Origin: Polymorphobacter_B sp038225475
GTDB lineage: Bacteria; Pseudomonadota; Alphaproteobacteria; Sphingomonadales; Sphingomonadaceae
Assembly (NCBI GenBank): GCA_038225475.1
Contig: JBBRRA010000002.1
Span: 1 to 64,000 of the forward strand
Length of the DNA stretch: 64,000 nt
Direction: 5' to 3'
The position numbers and the translations under genes are program-made. The notes below the pieces were generated by a model. It saw only the letters and a program-made list of their open reading frames with translations, did not search any database and was not told where the DNA came from. Shown here piece after piece: positions 24,445-32,005 of this stretch; positions within the stretch are counted from its first letter, which is position 1; the number at the start of each line of letters is the position of its first letter.

Positions 24445-25316
24445 GCCAATACCTCGGGCTCGCGCGCCGCAGCGGTGCGCAACGTGATGATGGCGATCCC
24501 CACCAGCGTCAGCAAGCCGCCAATCACCATCGGCACCCCGACAGGCGTTTTGAACACCATCACGCCGACGATCACCGACAGCAGCGGCGTCGGCAGTGTC
24601 AGCGGTGCGACCACCGAAACCGGATAGCGCTGGAACAGATAGGCCATGCCGCCATGCCCGATGATCGACGACCCGATCGCCGAATAGGCGAGCCACGCCC
24701 AAACCTGCGGCGGCACTGACCCCAGATGGGCGAGTGCGCCGGGTTCGAAGACCGCGCTGCCCGTTGCCAGCACCGGCACGCTGACCAGCGCCAGCCACCC
24801 CTGCAGGTTGAGGACATGCGCGCCTTGCAGCTTGCGGAACAGCAGGTTGCCCGCCGCCCAGCACAGCGACGCCGCCACCGTCAGCGCCAGCCCCAGCCGC
24901 TCGTCGAAAATCCGCGGGTCGAACGCCATCACCGCCACCCCCGCAAACGACAGCACGATGCCGCTGACTCTTATCCAACGAATCCGTTCATGGTAGAACA
25001 CGATCGCAAGGATCAGGCTAAACGGCACGCCGAGCTGCCCGGCGATCGCCAGCGCCGAAACATTGGTCGCCACTGAATAAGACAGCCCACCCAGCCCCAT
25101 GAACAGCGCCCCCGCGACAAGCCCGGTCACCAGCACCAGCGGCATCCGGCCCGGCAGCCAGCGCAGCCACGGCAGGCAACAGAGCAGCACGATCGCGTAG
25201 CGCAACACATTCGCCGTCAAGGGGTGCACCGCATCGACTGCGACTTTCACCGCGACGATGTTGACCGCCCACAGAATGTCGATCAGCGCAATCAGCGCAA
25301 GGTGGCGCAGTTTCAC
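24441..25316 (-). CDS. DMT superfamily transporter (EamA type)
   Basis: A 291-residue inner-membrane protein with about ten hydrophobic segments arranged as two EamA repeats, the first starting ALIALIDILWAVNIVAVKVA. Family members export amino acids, metabolites or drugs; the substrate is unknown here. It is the middle gene of a leftward unit: a TerB/J-domain gene upstream (overlap 4 bases) and an amidase downstream (overlap 4 bases). Confidence 0.85.
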   Translation of the reverse strand: MKLRHLALIALIDILWAVNIVAVKVAVDAVHPLTANVLRYAIVLLCCLPWLRWLPGRMPLVLVTGLVAGALFMGLGGLSYSVATNVSALAIAGQLGVPFSLILAIVFYHERIRWIRVSGIVLSFAGVAVMAFDPRIFDERLGLALTVAASLCWAAGNLLFRKLQGAHVLNLQGWLALVSVPVLATGSAVFEPGALAHLGSVPPQVWAWLAYSAIGSSIIGHGGMAYLFQRYPVSVVAPLTLPTPLLSVIVGVMVFKTPVGVPMVIGGLLTLVGIAIITLRTAAAREPEVLA

Positions 25317-26017
25317 CGCGCCACAGTCGCATAGGCCGCGTTGATCGCCGCCATCCGCGCCTCGGCAACGCGGATGAATTCGGGCGGCGTACCGGCGGCG
25401 ATATGCCGGTCGGGGTGGTAGGTCTTGACCAGCGTCAGATAGGCCGCACGGACCGTCGCCGCGTCCGCCCCCGGCGTGACGCCGAGCACGGTGAACGGAT
25501 CGTCGGGCGACGGCGCGATGTGGCGGGCGCGAATGCGCGCATAATGCGCGGCGTCGAAGCCGAGCCGGGTTGCGACGGTTTCGAGATAGGCGAGCTCCGC
25601 CGGGTGCACGCCGTCGGTTGTGGCGATCATCAGCAGCGCCTCGAGCAGGTCTTCGAGCACCGGGCTGCCGGGCCCGAGCAGCGCGGCTGCCTGCGCGGCA
25701 TAGGCTTCGAACCCCGCCGTCGAGCGCTTGGCAAGATTATAGAACCGCGTCGCATTGGCGCGCTCGTGATCGGGCACGGCGAACAATCGCTCGAAGGTCG
25801 CGAATTCGCTGGCGCTTGCCACGCCGTCCGCGCGCGCCATCTTCGCGGCGAGCGCGATCGCTGCGACCGTGAAGGCGACCTGCGCACGCTCGGGCGACGC
25901 GAGCCGCATGACCGCAAGATCGGCCGCACCGCCCGCCGCTGCTCCGGCGAGCGCGCCGAGCGGCCCGCCGAGCAACAGCCCGGCGGCGGTGCCGAGCAGC
26001 GTGCCCCAGACTCCCAT
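25313..26017 (-). CDS. DjlA-like TerB domain plus J domain protein
   Basis: A 234-residue protein. An N-terminal Gly/Ala-rich hydrophobic stretch (TLLGTAAGLLLGGPLGALAG) can insert in the membrane. A TerB-like helical domain follows (about residues 50-150). A C-terminal J domain has FTVLGVTPGADAATVRAAY and the HPD motif in VKTYHPDRH, which stimulates DnaK ATPase. This layout matches membrane-anchored DjlA. The ATG at 26017 has GGAGAG upstream. It is first in the unit with the DMT transporter and the amidase. Confidence 0.85.
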   Translation of the reverse strand: MGVWGTLLGTAAGLLLGGPLGALAGAAAGGAADLAVMRLASPERAQVAFTVAAIALAAKMARADGVASASEFATFERLFAVPDHERANATRFYNLAKRSTAGFEAYAAQAAALLGPGSPVLEDLLEALLMIATTDGVHPAELAYLETVATRLGFDAAHYARIRARHIAPSPDDPFTVLGVTPGADAATVRAAYLTLVKTYHPDRHIAAGTPPEFIRVAEARMAAINAAYATVAR

Positions 26018-26099
26018 GCCGCTTGTCTCTCCGATTGACGCCGCTGCGTCATAGGCGATTAGATACGGCAGCGTCAGCCGCTTTATGGAGTGCCGAGCA

Positions 26100-26765
26100 A
26101 TGCCAAGCGTCATCATCGTCGGGGCCAGCCGAGGGATCGGCCGCGAATTCGTCCGTCAGTATCGCGAAGCTGGCTGGCAGGTCACCGCAACCGCGCGCAC
26201 CGAAGCACAACTTGCCGATCTGAAAGCGGCAGGCGCAGCGGCGTTCATCGCCGACGTCACCGATGCCGCATCGCTCGCGGCGGTCGCGGCTGCTGCTCCC
26301 GGCCCACATGATCTGCTGATCCTCAATGCCGGGGCGAGCGTGATGGAGGGCAAGCTCGGCGATGTCGATGCCGCGCACTGGCGGCAGCTGATGGACACCA
26401 ACGCACTGGGTCCGCTGCTCGCGGTGCAGGCGCTCGGCGCAACAGTCGCCGATGGCGGCAAGATCGTTGCGCTGTCATCGACGCTGGGGTCGATCGGTGC
26501 CAACACCGGCGGCGGGCTGTGGAGCTACCGCATGTCGAAGGCGGCGCTCAACGCCGGCATGAAGAACCTGTCGATCGAGCTCAAGCGTCGCAACATCGCC
26601 GTGGCGGCGCTCCATCCCGGCTGGGTCAAGACCGACATGGGCGGCGCGCAGGCCGAAGTCGAAATCCCCGATGCCGTTGCGGGACTGCTCGGCGTAATCG
26701 CTGCGCTCGACATGGCGCATACCGGCAGCTTCACCGATTATCGGGGCAACGCGCTGCCCTGGTAG
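26100..26765 (+). CDS. SDR family oxidoreductase
   Basis: A 221-residue Rossmann-fold short-chain dehydrogenase. The cofactor motif GASRGIG lies at about residues 7-13 (NAD(P)-binding), NAGAS at about 75-79, and the catalytic Ser/Tyr-Lys region in ALSSTLGSIGANTGGGLWSY with RMSKAALN at about 146-153. The substrate is unknown. GGAG lies 9 bases before the ATG at 26100. Its end overlaps the convergent chpT gene by 28 bases. Confidence 0.88.
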   Translation: MPSVIIVGASRGIGREFVRQYREAGWQVTATARTEAQLADLKAAGAAAFIADVTDAASLAAVAAAAPGPHDLLILNAGASVMEGKLGDVDAAHWRQLMDTNALGPLLAVQALGATVADGGKIVALSSTLGSIGANTGGGLWSYRMSKAALNAGMKNLSIELKRRNIAVAALHPGWVKTDMGGAQAEVEIPDAVAGLLGVIAALDMAHTGSFTDYRGNALPW

Positions 26766-27307
26766 AGCGTCAAGGCGAGCGCTGTCGTCGTCGCCTCGAC
26801 CCGGATATTCTGTCCCTGATCGACAGCGGCATCGTGCAGCATCGCGGCGAGCGATGTCCGCGGTGTCGCAGGCGGCCCGCCCTCGAGCGTCGCGCCGACC
26901 CACGCGTCGAACATTAGGCGCGCGGCCGTCACGCCGACCCCGGTCGTATCGACGGTCAGCACCGCATCACCGGGGGCGGCCTCGAGCGCGGTCAACGCCA
27001 GCCCGAGCAGCAGCGCCGCCCGGTCACCCGCAACGCCCTCGACAGTGCCCCATGCCAGCGTCACGCCCTCGCGCGTTGCCACCCATTCGGCAAGACATGC
27101 CTGCCAATCGCCAGCCGCATCATTGTTGTGGATGAACCGATACAAGCGCAGCGTCGCCACCAGCGTGCGGCTGCTATCGGCAAGCAGCGCCAGCAATTCG
27201 GCGTCGGTGCCGTCGGCCATCATCTCGACGACGCTCGCGATCGCCCCGGCCGGGCCCGACAGATCGTGGCACAACCGCCGCGCGATCAGTTTTGCAAGTT
27301 CGCTCAT
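26738..27307 (-). CDS. chpT: histidine phosphotransferase ChpT
   Basis: A 189-residue protein. The phosphoacceptor segment RRLCHDLSGPAGAIASVVEM (His14) and the degenerate HATPase-like second half match ChpT, which relays phosphate from the hybrid kinase CckA to CtrA and CpdR in alphaproteobacterial cell-cycle and motility control. CtrA-type signalling often governs flagellar genes in this group. It is the last of four overlapping leftward genes (JAMM, Csp, LysE, ChpT), with an ATGA overlap to lysE. Its 3' end overlaps the convergent SDR gene. Confidence 0.88.
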   Translation of the reverse strand: MSELAKLIARRLCHDLSGPAGAIASVVEMMADGTDAELLALLADSSRTLVATLRLYRFIHNNDAAGDWQACLAEWVATREGVTLAWGTVEGVAGDRAALLLGLALTALEAAPGDAVLTVDTTGVGVTAARLMFDAWVGATLEGGPPATPRTSLAAMLHDAAVDQGQNIRVEATTTALALTLYQGSALPR

Positions 27308-27957
27308 GCTGCCATCAACCCTGCTCCGATCGCGCCGATTCCAAAGACTGCCAAGGCCGCCGCCGTGATGTGATTGAGCCGCGCCAGATGCCGATCGGCG
27401 ACGCGCCCGCGGAACGCGCGTGCAACGCTGCTGATGATCACCCACCACAGCATCGAGCCGCTGAATACGCCTGCGACCAGCAACGCCGAATGCCAGCGGT
27501 GTTCGGGCGTATCATGGCCGATCCCCGAAAATCCCGCCGCGCCGAAACTGCCGACGAAAAAGAACAGCGTCGCCGGATTGGTCATCGTCATGCCGAACGT
27601 CACCGCTGCCATGCGCAACGCGGGTAAACGCTCGCCGCCCCCGGCCATGTGCGGCGACGCGCGCCAGATCAAAACCGCGAACATCAGCATGATCGCGCCG
27701 CCGACCAGCCGGATGGCCTCGACATGTTCATGCAGCGCGGTCGACACCACCGCGATTCCGAACCCCGCAATCGCCGCGAACAGTGCGTCGCCCATCGCCC
27801 CGCCGAACCCCAATACCAGCGCCGCCGCGACATTCTGGCACAGCGCTCGCTGGATGACGAGCAGGTTGATCGGGCCGACAGGCGCTGCAGCCGCCAACCC
27901 GATCAGGACGCCGGCGGGATAGAGCATCGACGTCAGCGCCGGAATCACCAGGCTCAC
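27304..27957 (-). CDS. LysE/RhtB family translocator
   Basis: A 217-residue inner-membrane protein with about six hydrophobic segments and the family start VLIGLAAAAPVGPINLLVIQ (residues about 17-36), plus FGMTMTNPATLFFFVGSFGA. These permeases export amino acids or related small molecules. The start is a GTG overlapping the stop of the cold-shock gene by four bases (GTGA), and the end overlaps chpT (ATGA). Confidence 0.88.
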   Translation of the reverse strand: MSLVIPALTSMLYPAGVLIGLAAAAPVGPINLLVIQRALCQNVAAALVLGFGGAMGDALFAAIAGFGIAVVSTALHEHVEAIRLVGGAIMLMFAVLIWRASPHMAGGGERLPALRMAAVTFGMTMTNPATLFFFVGSFGAAGFSGIGHDTPEHRWHSALLVAGVFSGSMLWWVIISSVARAFRGRVADRHLARLNHITAAALAVFGIGAIGAGLMAA

Positions 27958-28169
27958 GCGCTTTCCTCGGGCCGCAGTCCAAGCGCCGTCAACCGGCCGT
28001 CGCTGAGCTGTGTCAGTTCAAATTCGAGCCGCTGCCCCTCATCGAGCGCGGTCAAACCGGCACGTTGCACCGCCGAAATGTGCACGAACACGTCTGCAGG
28101 CCCGATATCTGGCCGGATGAACCCAAAGCCCTTGCGCCGGTCGAACCACTTGACTGCACCGGTTGCCAT
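27954..28169 (-). CDS. cold-shock domain protein (CspA family)
   Basis: A 71-residue single cold-shock domain. RNP1 is KGFGFIRPD and RNP2 is VFVHISAV, after the start MATGAVKWFDRRKG. It binds single-stranded RNA/DNA and acts as an RNA chaperone. It overlaps the JAMM gene upstream by one base (TAATG) and the translocator downstream by four bases. Being embedded in an operon without a long 5' leader argues against cold-shock control through its own mRNA structure. Confidence 0.9.
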   Translation of the reverse strand: MATGAVKWFDRRKGFGFIRPDIGPADVFVHISAVQRAGLTALDEGQRLEFELTQLSDGRLTALGLRPEESA

Positions 28170-28570
28170 TATGTTGCCTGCATCGCCACCGGCACGAACC
28201 GGTCGTGCAGGCCGCCCTGCCCCGCGGTCCAGGCGTGGACGCCGTCCACCGTCACGATCAGCCACAGCTTGCCGTCTTCGACGGCGCGCGCGGCATCGGT
28301 CGCCGACGGTTCGCCGACGCCATTGGGGTGCGAATGATACCAGCCGAGCACAGTTTCACCTACGGCGCGCGCCTCACGGTGGATGCGCAACAACGCCGCC
28401 GGATCGATTTCAAACGTCCGATGCGGACGTTCCGCCACGTTGCGCGTCGGCACCGTCCGGGTCACCCGCGCCGGCGCGCCGAGCAGCAACCCGCACGCTT
28501 CACGCGGGTGTTCAGCGCGCGCATGGGACTGCATCGCCTCGATCAGCGTGCTTGCAATTTCAAACTTCAT
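28169..28570 (-). CDS. JAMM/MPN+ domain metalloprotease-like protein
   Basis: A 133-residue protein equal to one prokaryotic JAB1/MPN domain. The metal-binding JAMM motif is intact: HSHPNGVGEPSATD (His-x-His and Asp, about residues 79-92), and Glu23 in EHPREACGLLLG is the other catalytic residue. Bacterial members remove C-terminal tails from ubiquitin-like or sulfur-carrier proteins such as CysO or ThiS. No sulfur carrier is seen nearby. It is the first gene of the JAMM-Csp-LysE-ChpT chain and starts only 18 bp from the divergent pseudouridine synthase gene. Confidence 0.85.
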   Translation of the reverse strand: MKFEIASTLIEAMQSHARAEHPREACGLLLGAPARVTRTVPTRNVAERPHRTFEIDPAALLRIHREARAVGETVLGWYHSHPNGVGEPSATDAARAVEDGKLWLIVTVDGVHAWTAGQGGLHDRFVPVAMQAT

Positions 28571-28588
28571 CCCGACATCGGCTAGGCG

Positions 28589-29557
28589 ATGGGGGATCAA
28601 AAGTCGACAGTGAGCGTGGCGGTCACGCCCGAGATGGCGGGCTGGCGGCTCGACCGTGCGCTTGCGGTGTTGATCCCGACGCTGTCGCGCGAACGGCTGA
28701 AAGCGCTCATCAATTCGGGACAGGTGGCCGGGCCGTCGGGCCTGGTGCGCGATCCAGCGAAGAAGGCCGGCGTCGGCGACACGCTGACGGTCACCATTCC
28801 GGCACCGACGGCGCCCGACGCAATGGCGCAGGATATCGCGCTGACGATCGTCTTCGAAGACGATCACCTGCTGATCGTCGACAAGCCCGCCGGGCTGGTC
28901 GTACATCCCGCCGCTGGCAATCTCGACGGCACGTTGGTCAACGCGCTGCTGCATCATTGTGCCGGGCGGCTGTCGGGCATCGGCGGCGTCGCGCGGCCCG
29001 GCATCGTGCACCGCATCGACAAGGACACGTCGGGCTTGCTCGTCGTCGCCAAGACCGACCCGGCGCACGAGGCGCTGTCGCGGCAGTTCGCCGCACACAC
29101 AGTCGAGCGCCGATATACGGCCGTGGTCGGCGGGACGCCCGCGCCTGCAGCAGGGACGATCGTCGGCGCCCTCGCGCGGTCGTCAGCAAACCGGCAGAAG
29201 ATGGCGATCGTCGCCGACGGACGCGGCAAGCATGCGGTCACCCACTTTCACACGGTTGAACCCCTTGTCGGCGCAGCCGTCGTCGAATGCCGCCTTGAAA
29301 CCGGTCGCACGCACCAGATCCGCGTCCATATGGCGTCGATCGGGCACGCCTTGCTCGGCGACCCGGCTTATGGGCGGACCCGAGGTAACCTTGCCGGCGT
29401 TCTCAACGAACTAAGCTTTGCCCGGCAGGCGCTGCACGCGGCGACGCTGGGGTTCATCCATCCGGTAACTAAAGAAAAGCTTTCATTCCGCAGTCAGCTT
29501 CCAGCCGATATAGTGGAGTTAATCGGTCGTCTTTCGATCGAAGTTCGAGGAGAGTAA
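28589..29557 (+). CDS. RluD-family large-subunit pseudouridine synthase
   Basis: A 322-residue enzyme. An S4-like N-terminal domain (WRLDRALAVLIPTLSRERLK, residues about 18-37) is followed by the catalytic domain with the motif GIVHRIDKDTSGLLVVAK, whose Asp is the nucleophile, and ETGRTHQIRVHMASIGHALL. It isomerises uridines in 23S rRNA helix 69 (RluD role). It is directly upstream of rpoH with a 2-bp gap, a common alphaproteobacterial arrangement, so the two are probably co-transcribed. Confidence 0.9.
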   Translation: MGDQKSTVSVAVTPEMAGWRLDRALAVLIPTLSRERLKALINSGQVAGPSGLVRDPAKKAGVGDTLTVTIPAPTAPDAMAQDIALTIVFEDDHLLIVDKPAGLVVHPAAGNLDGTLVNALLHHCAGRLSGIGGVARPGIVHRIDKDTSGLLVVAKTDPAHEALSRQFAAHTVERRYTAVVGGTPAPAAGTIVGALARSSANRQKMAIVADGRGKHAVTHFHTVEPLVGAAVVECRLETGRTHQIRVHMASIGHALLGDPAYGRTRGNLAGVLNELSFARQALHAATLGFIHPVTKEKLSFRSQLPADIVELIGRLSIEVRGE

Positions 29558-29559
29558 AC

Positions 29560-30513
29560 ATGGCCGCAGTTCCCAAGACCAAGGCACCCCAAACCCGGGC
29601 GATCGTCAAGCGCGGCAATACCTTGCCCGCCCGGACCAGCATCCCGACGATGGGCGGCGAGGCGGGGCTCAACCGCTATCTGTCCGAAATCCGCAAGTTC
29701 CCGCTGCTTGCGCCCGAGCAGGAATATATGCTCGCCAAGCGCTGGGCCGAACACCAGGATCCCGAAGCCGCTGCCAAGCTGGTGACGAGCCACCTGCGTC
29801 TCGTCGCCAAGATCGCGATGGGCTACCGCGGCTATGGGCTCCCGGTCGCCGAGCTGATCTCCGAGGGTAACATCGGGCTGATGCAGGGCGTCAAAAAGTT
29901 CGATGCCGAGCGCGGTTTCCGCCTTGCCACCTATGCGATGTGGTGGATCCGCGCCTCGATCCAGGAATTCATCCTGCGGTCGTGGAGCCTCGTCAAGATC
30001 GGCACGACGGCGAACCAGAAAAAACTGTTTTTCAACCTTCGCCGGATGAAGGGCAAGATCAACGCGATGGAGGACGGCGACATGAAGCCCGCCGATGTCG
30101 CGTCGATTGCCACCACGCTCGGCGTTACGCAGGACGAGGTCATCTCGATGAACCGCCGCATGGCGATGGGCGGCGACACGTCGCTCAACGCCCCGCTGCG
30201 CGAGGAGGGCGAAGGCGAGTGGCAAGACTGGCTGACCGATACCGGGCCGATCCAGGACGAGATCGTCGCCGATGCGCAGGAGAAAGATCAGCGTCACACG
30301 CTACTGCTTGATGCGATGCAGGGACTGAACGAGCGTGAGAAGCATATCCTGACGCAACGCCGCCTGATCGACGATCCCGAAACGCTTGAGGAACTGTCGC
30401 AGCACTACGGCATCAGCCGCGAGCGGGTGCGCCAGATCGAGGTACGCGCGTTCGAAAAGCTGCAGACTGCGATGCGCGCACTGGCGGGCGAGCGCCGGTT
30501 GCTGCCAGCGTGA
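29560..30513 (+). CDS. rpoH: heat-shock sigma factor RpoH (sigma-32)
   Basis: A 317-residue group 3 sigma factor. Region 2 is clear (HLRLVAKIAMGYRGYGLPVA, ATYAMWWIRASIQEFILRSW). The RpoH box QKKLFFNLRRMK (about 151-162) distinguishes it from RpoD. Region 4 has the helix-turn-helix ELSQHYGISRERVRQIEVRA. It directs heat-shock genes. GAGGAGAG lies 6 bases before the ATG. It is followed by a strong terminator at 30520-30549. Confidence 0.95.
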   Translation: MAAVPKTKAPQTRAIVKRGNTLPARTSIPTMGGEAGLNRYLSEIRKFPLLAPEQEYMLAKRWAEHQDPEAAAKLVTSHLRLVAKIAMGYRGYGLPVAELISEGNIGLMQGVKKFDAERGFRLATYAMWWIRASIQEFILRSWSLVKIGTTANQKKLFFNLRRMKGKINAMEDGDMKPADVASIATTLGVTQDEVISMNRRMAMGGDTSLNAPLREEGEGEWQDWLTDTGPIQDEIVADAQEKDQRHTLLLDAMQGLNEREKHILTQRRLIDDPETLEELSQHYGISRERVRQIEVRAFEKLQTAMRALAGERRLLPA

Positions 30514-30519
30514 CGTTAA

Positions 30520-30549
30520 CGCCCTCTCCCGCAGTAACGGGAGAGGGCG
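30520..30549. terminator. bidirectional terminator between rpoH and the DUF2171 gene
   Basis: CGCCCTCTCCCG, a 6-base loop, then CGGGAGAGGGCG form a perfect 12-bp stem. On the plus strand the following bases are T-rich (TTACTTTTCTTCTT a little downstream). It sits between the convergent ends of rpoH and the gene at 30558-30794. Confidence 0.75.
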
Positions 30550-30557
30550 TGTCGATC

Positions 30558-30794
30558 TTACTTTTCTTCTTCGAATGTCACCGCGACATCGGCATTGGCC
30601 GAGAGGCGAACCTTGTCGCCCTCGACCCCGGCAACCAACCCGGTCGAGATATAGTGATGATGCCCGGCGTGCGCGCCGCTGGCGGCCTTGGTCAATTTGA
30701 TCCGGTGGCCGTCGACGGCATCGACGGTACCGACATGCACGCCATCGGCACCGATAACGTCCATATGTTCGCGAATCTGGCTGAGGTCGGTCAT
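30558..30794 (-). CDS. DUF2171 domain protein
   Basis: A 78-residue soluble protein. It begins with the DUF2171 pattern IREHMDVIGADGVHVGTVDA and ends in an acidic tail. The fold resembles PRC-barrel-like small beta proteins; the function is unknown. GGAG lies 8 bases before the ATG at 30794. It stands alone, divergent from mtgA and convergent with rpoH. Confidence 0.8.
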   Translation of the reverse strand: MTDLSQIREHMDVIGADGVHVGTVDAVDGHRIKLTKAASGAHAGHHHYISTGLVAGVEGDKVRLSANADVAVTFEEEK

Positions 30795-30928
30795 GGCTGC
30801 ATCTCCGCTTGGCCGGCGACAATCGCCAGCACCGCCACCATACGCGCCAGCGACAGCTTTTGCTCCGTGATGCTTGACCAATGCCGCGCTGTTGGCGTTA
30901 TGCGGTAACGGGCGCGGGGGGTAGTCAG

Positions 30929-31651
30929 ATGGCCAATACCAGGGTGCGGACGCGGCAGCGAAGCGAGCCGGGAGTCGTGCAACGGATTTTTGCCGGGCTG
31001 TTCAAACTGCTGTTCGCGCTGCTGGTGTTCGCCGGCGTCTGGGTACTGGCGTACCGCTTCGTCAATCCGCCGATCACCGTGCCGATGATCGTCGATGCGG
31101 TCCACGGTCAACATGTCGAACGCACTTGGGTGCCGTTGGGCGAAATCGCGCGCGCCATGCCCCGCGCCGCGATCGGTGCCGAGGATGCCAATTTCTGCAG
31201 CCACCGCGGCTTCGACGTCGCCGCGATCGAAGCGGCCTATGCCAAGAACGAGACGAGCGCCAAGCTGCATGGCGGCTCGACGATATCGCAGCAAACCGCG
31301 AAAAACGCCTTTCTATGGCCCGAGCGGTCTTGGCTGCGCAAAGGGCTTGAAAGCGGCTTTACCGTGCTGATCGAGGTGCTGTGGGGCAAGCCGCGGATCA
31401 TGGAAGTCTATCTCAACATCGCCGAATTCGCGCCGGGCGTGTACGGCGTCGAGGCAGCCGCGCAGCATTATTTCAGCGTTTCCGCCGCCAAGCTGACGCC
31501 GTTGCAGGCCTCCCGCCTTGCCGCCGTGCTGCCGCAACCGATCAAGCGCGATGCCGCCGCACCCGGGCGCTACGTCAAGAAATACGCCGGCCGCATTCAA
31601 AAGCGCATCGGCGTCGTGCAGCGCGACGGGATCGACAGCTGCCTGTATTGA
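30929..31651 (+). CDS. mtgA: monofunctional peptidoglycan glycosyltransferase MtgA
   Basis: A 240-residue GT51 enzyme with one N-terminal membrane helix (IFAGLFKLLFALLVFAGVWV, about residues 20-39). Catalytic motifs are AIGAEDANFCSHRGFD (first Glu about 85), GGSTISQQTAKN and a region ending RIMEVYLNIAEFAPGVYG with the second Glu. It polymerises lipid II into glycan strands in the periplasm. A G-rich Shine-Dalgarno (CGGGGGG) lies 7 bases before the ATG at 30929. It is monocistronic. Confidence 0.93.
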   Translation: MANTRVRTRQRSEPGVVQRIFAGLFKLLFALLVFAGVWVLAYRFVNPPITVPMIVDAVHGQHVERTWVPLGEIARAMPRAAIGAEDANFCSHRGFDVAAIEAAYAKNETSAKLHGGSTISQQTAKNAFLWPERSWLRKGLESGFTVLIEVLWGKPRIMEVYLNIAEFAPGVYGVEAAAQHYFSVSAAKLTPLQASRLAAVLPQPIKRDAAAPGRYVKKYAGRIQKRIGVVQRDGIDSCLY

Positions 31652-31678
31652 CGTCGCTCGGGCGCAGCTAGGTGGGCG

Positions 31679-32005
31679 TTACATCGGCAATTTGAACCCG
31701 GGCGGCAGCGGCAGCGCCGCGGTCATCTTGGCTTTCTCGGCATCGCCTGCCGCCTGTGCTTTTTTACCCGCGTCGTTGAACGCCGCGACGATCAGGTCTT
31801 CGAGCATCGCCTTGTCGGACGCGACGATCAACGACGGATCGATGTCGAGGCCGGTCATCCGTCCGCTCGCCATCGCGCGGACCTTGACCATGCCACCGCC
31901 CGCTGCCCCCTCGACCTCGATTGTGTCGAGCGCGCGCTGCGACTTTTCCATCTCGGCCTGCAGGCTTTGCGCCATTTTCATAATGTCATCGAGGCTGGGC
32001 GGCAT
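31679..32005 (-). CDS. YbaB/EbfC nucleoid-associated protein
   Basis: A 108-residue DNA-binding protein of the YbaB/EbfC family. The N-terminal helix SLDDIMKMAQSLQAEMEKSQ is followed by the conserved strand VEGAAGGGMVKVRAMASGRM. It forms dimers that coat DNA. It lies just downstream of dnaX, as in most bacteria, and its start overlaps the dnaX 3' end by 20 bases. AAAGGA lies 6 bases before the ATG. The usual next gene recR is not found; mtgA is convergent instead. Confidence 0.9.
   Translation of the reverse strand: MPPSLDDIMKMAQSLQAEMEKSQRALDTIEVEGAAGGGMVKVRAMASGRMTGLDIDPSLIVASDKAMLEDLIVAAFNDAGKKAQAAGDAEKAKMTAALPLPPGFKLPM

Noticed and set aside
30510..30520. GACGTTAAC near the rpoH stop as a second LiuR-like site
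   Set aside because: Only half of the palindrome is present and it lies at a gene end next to a terminator.
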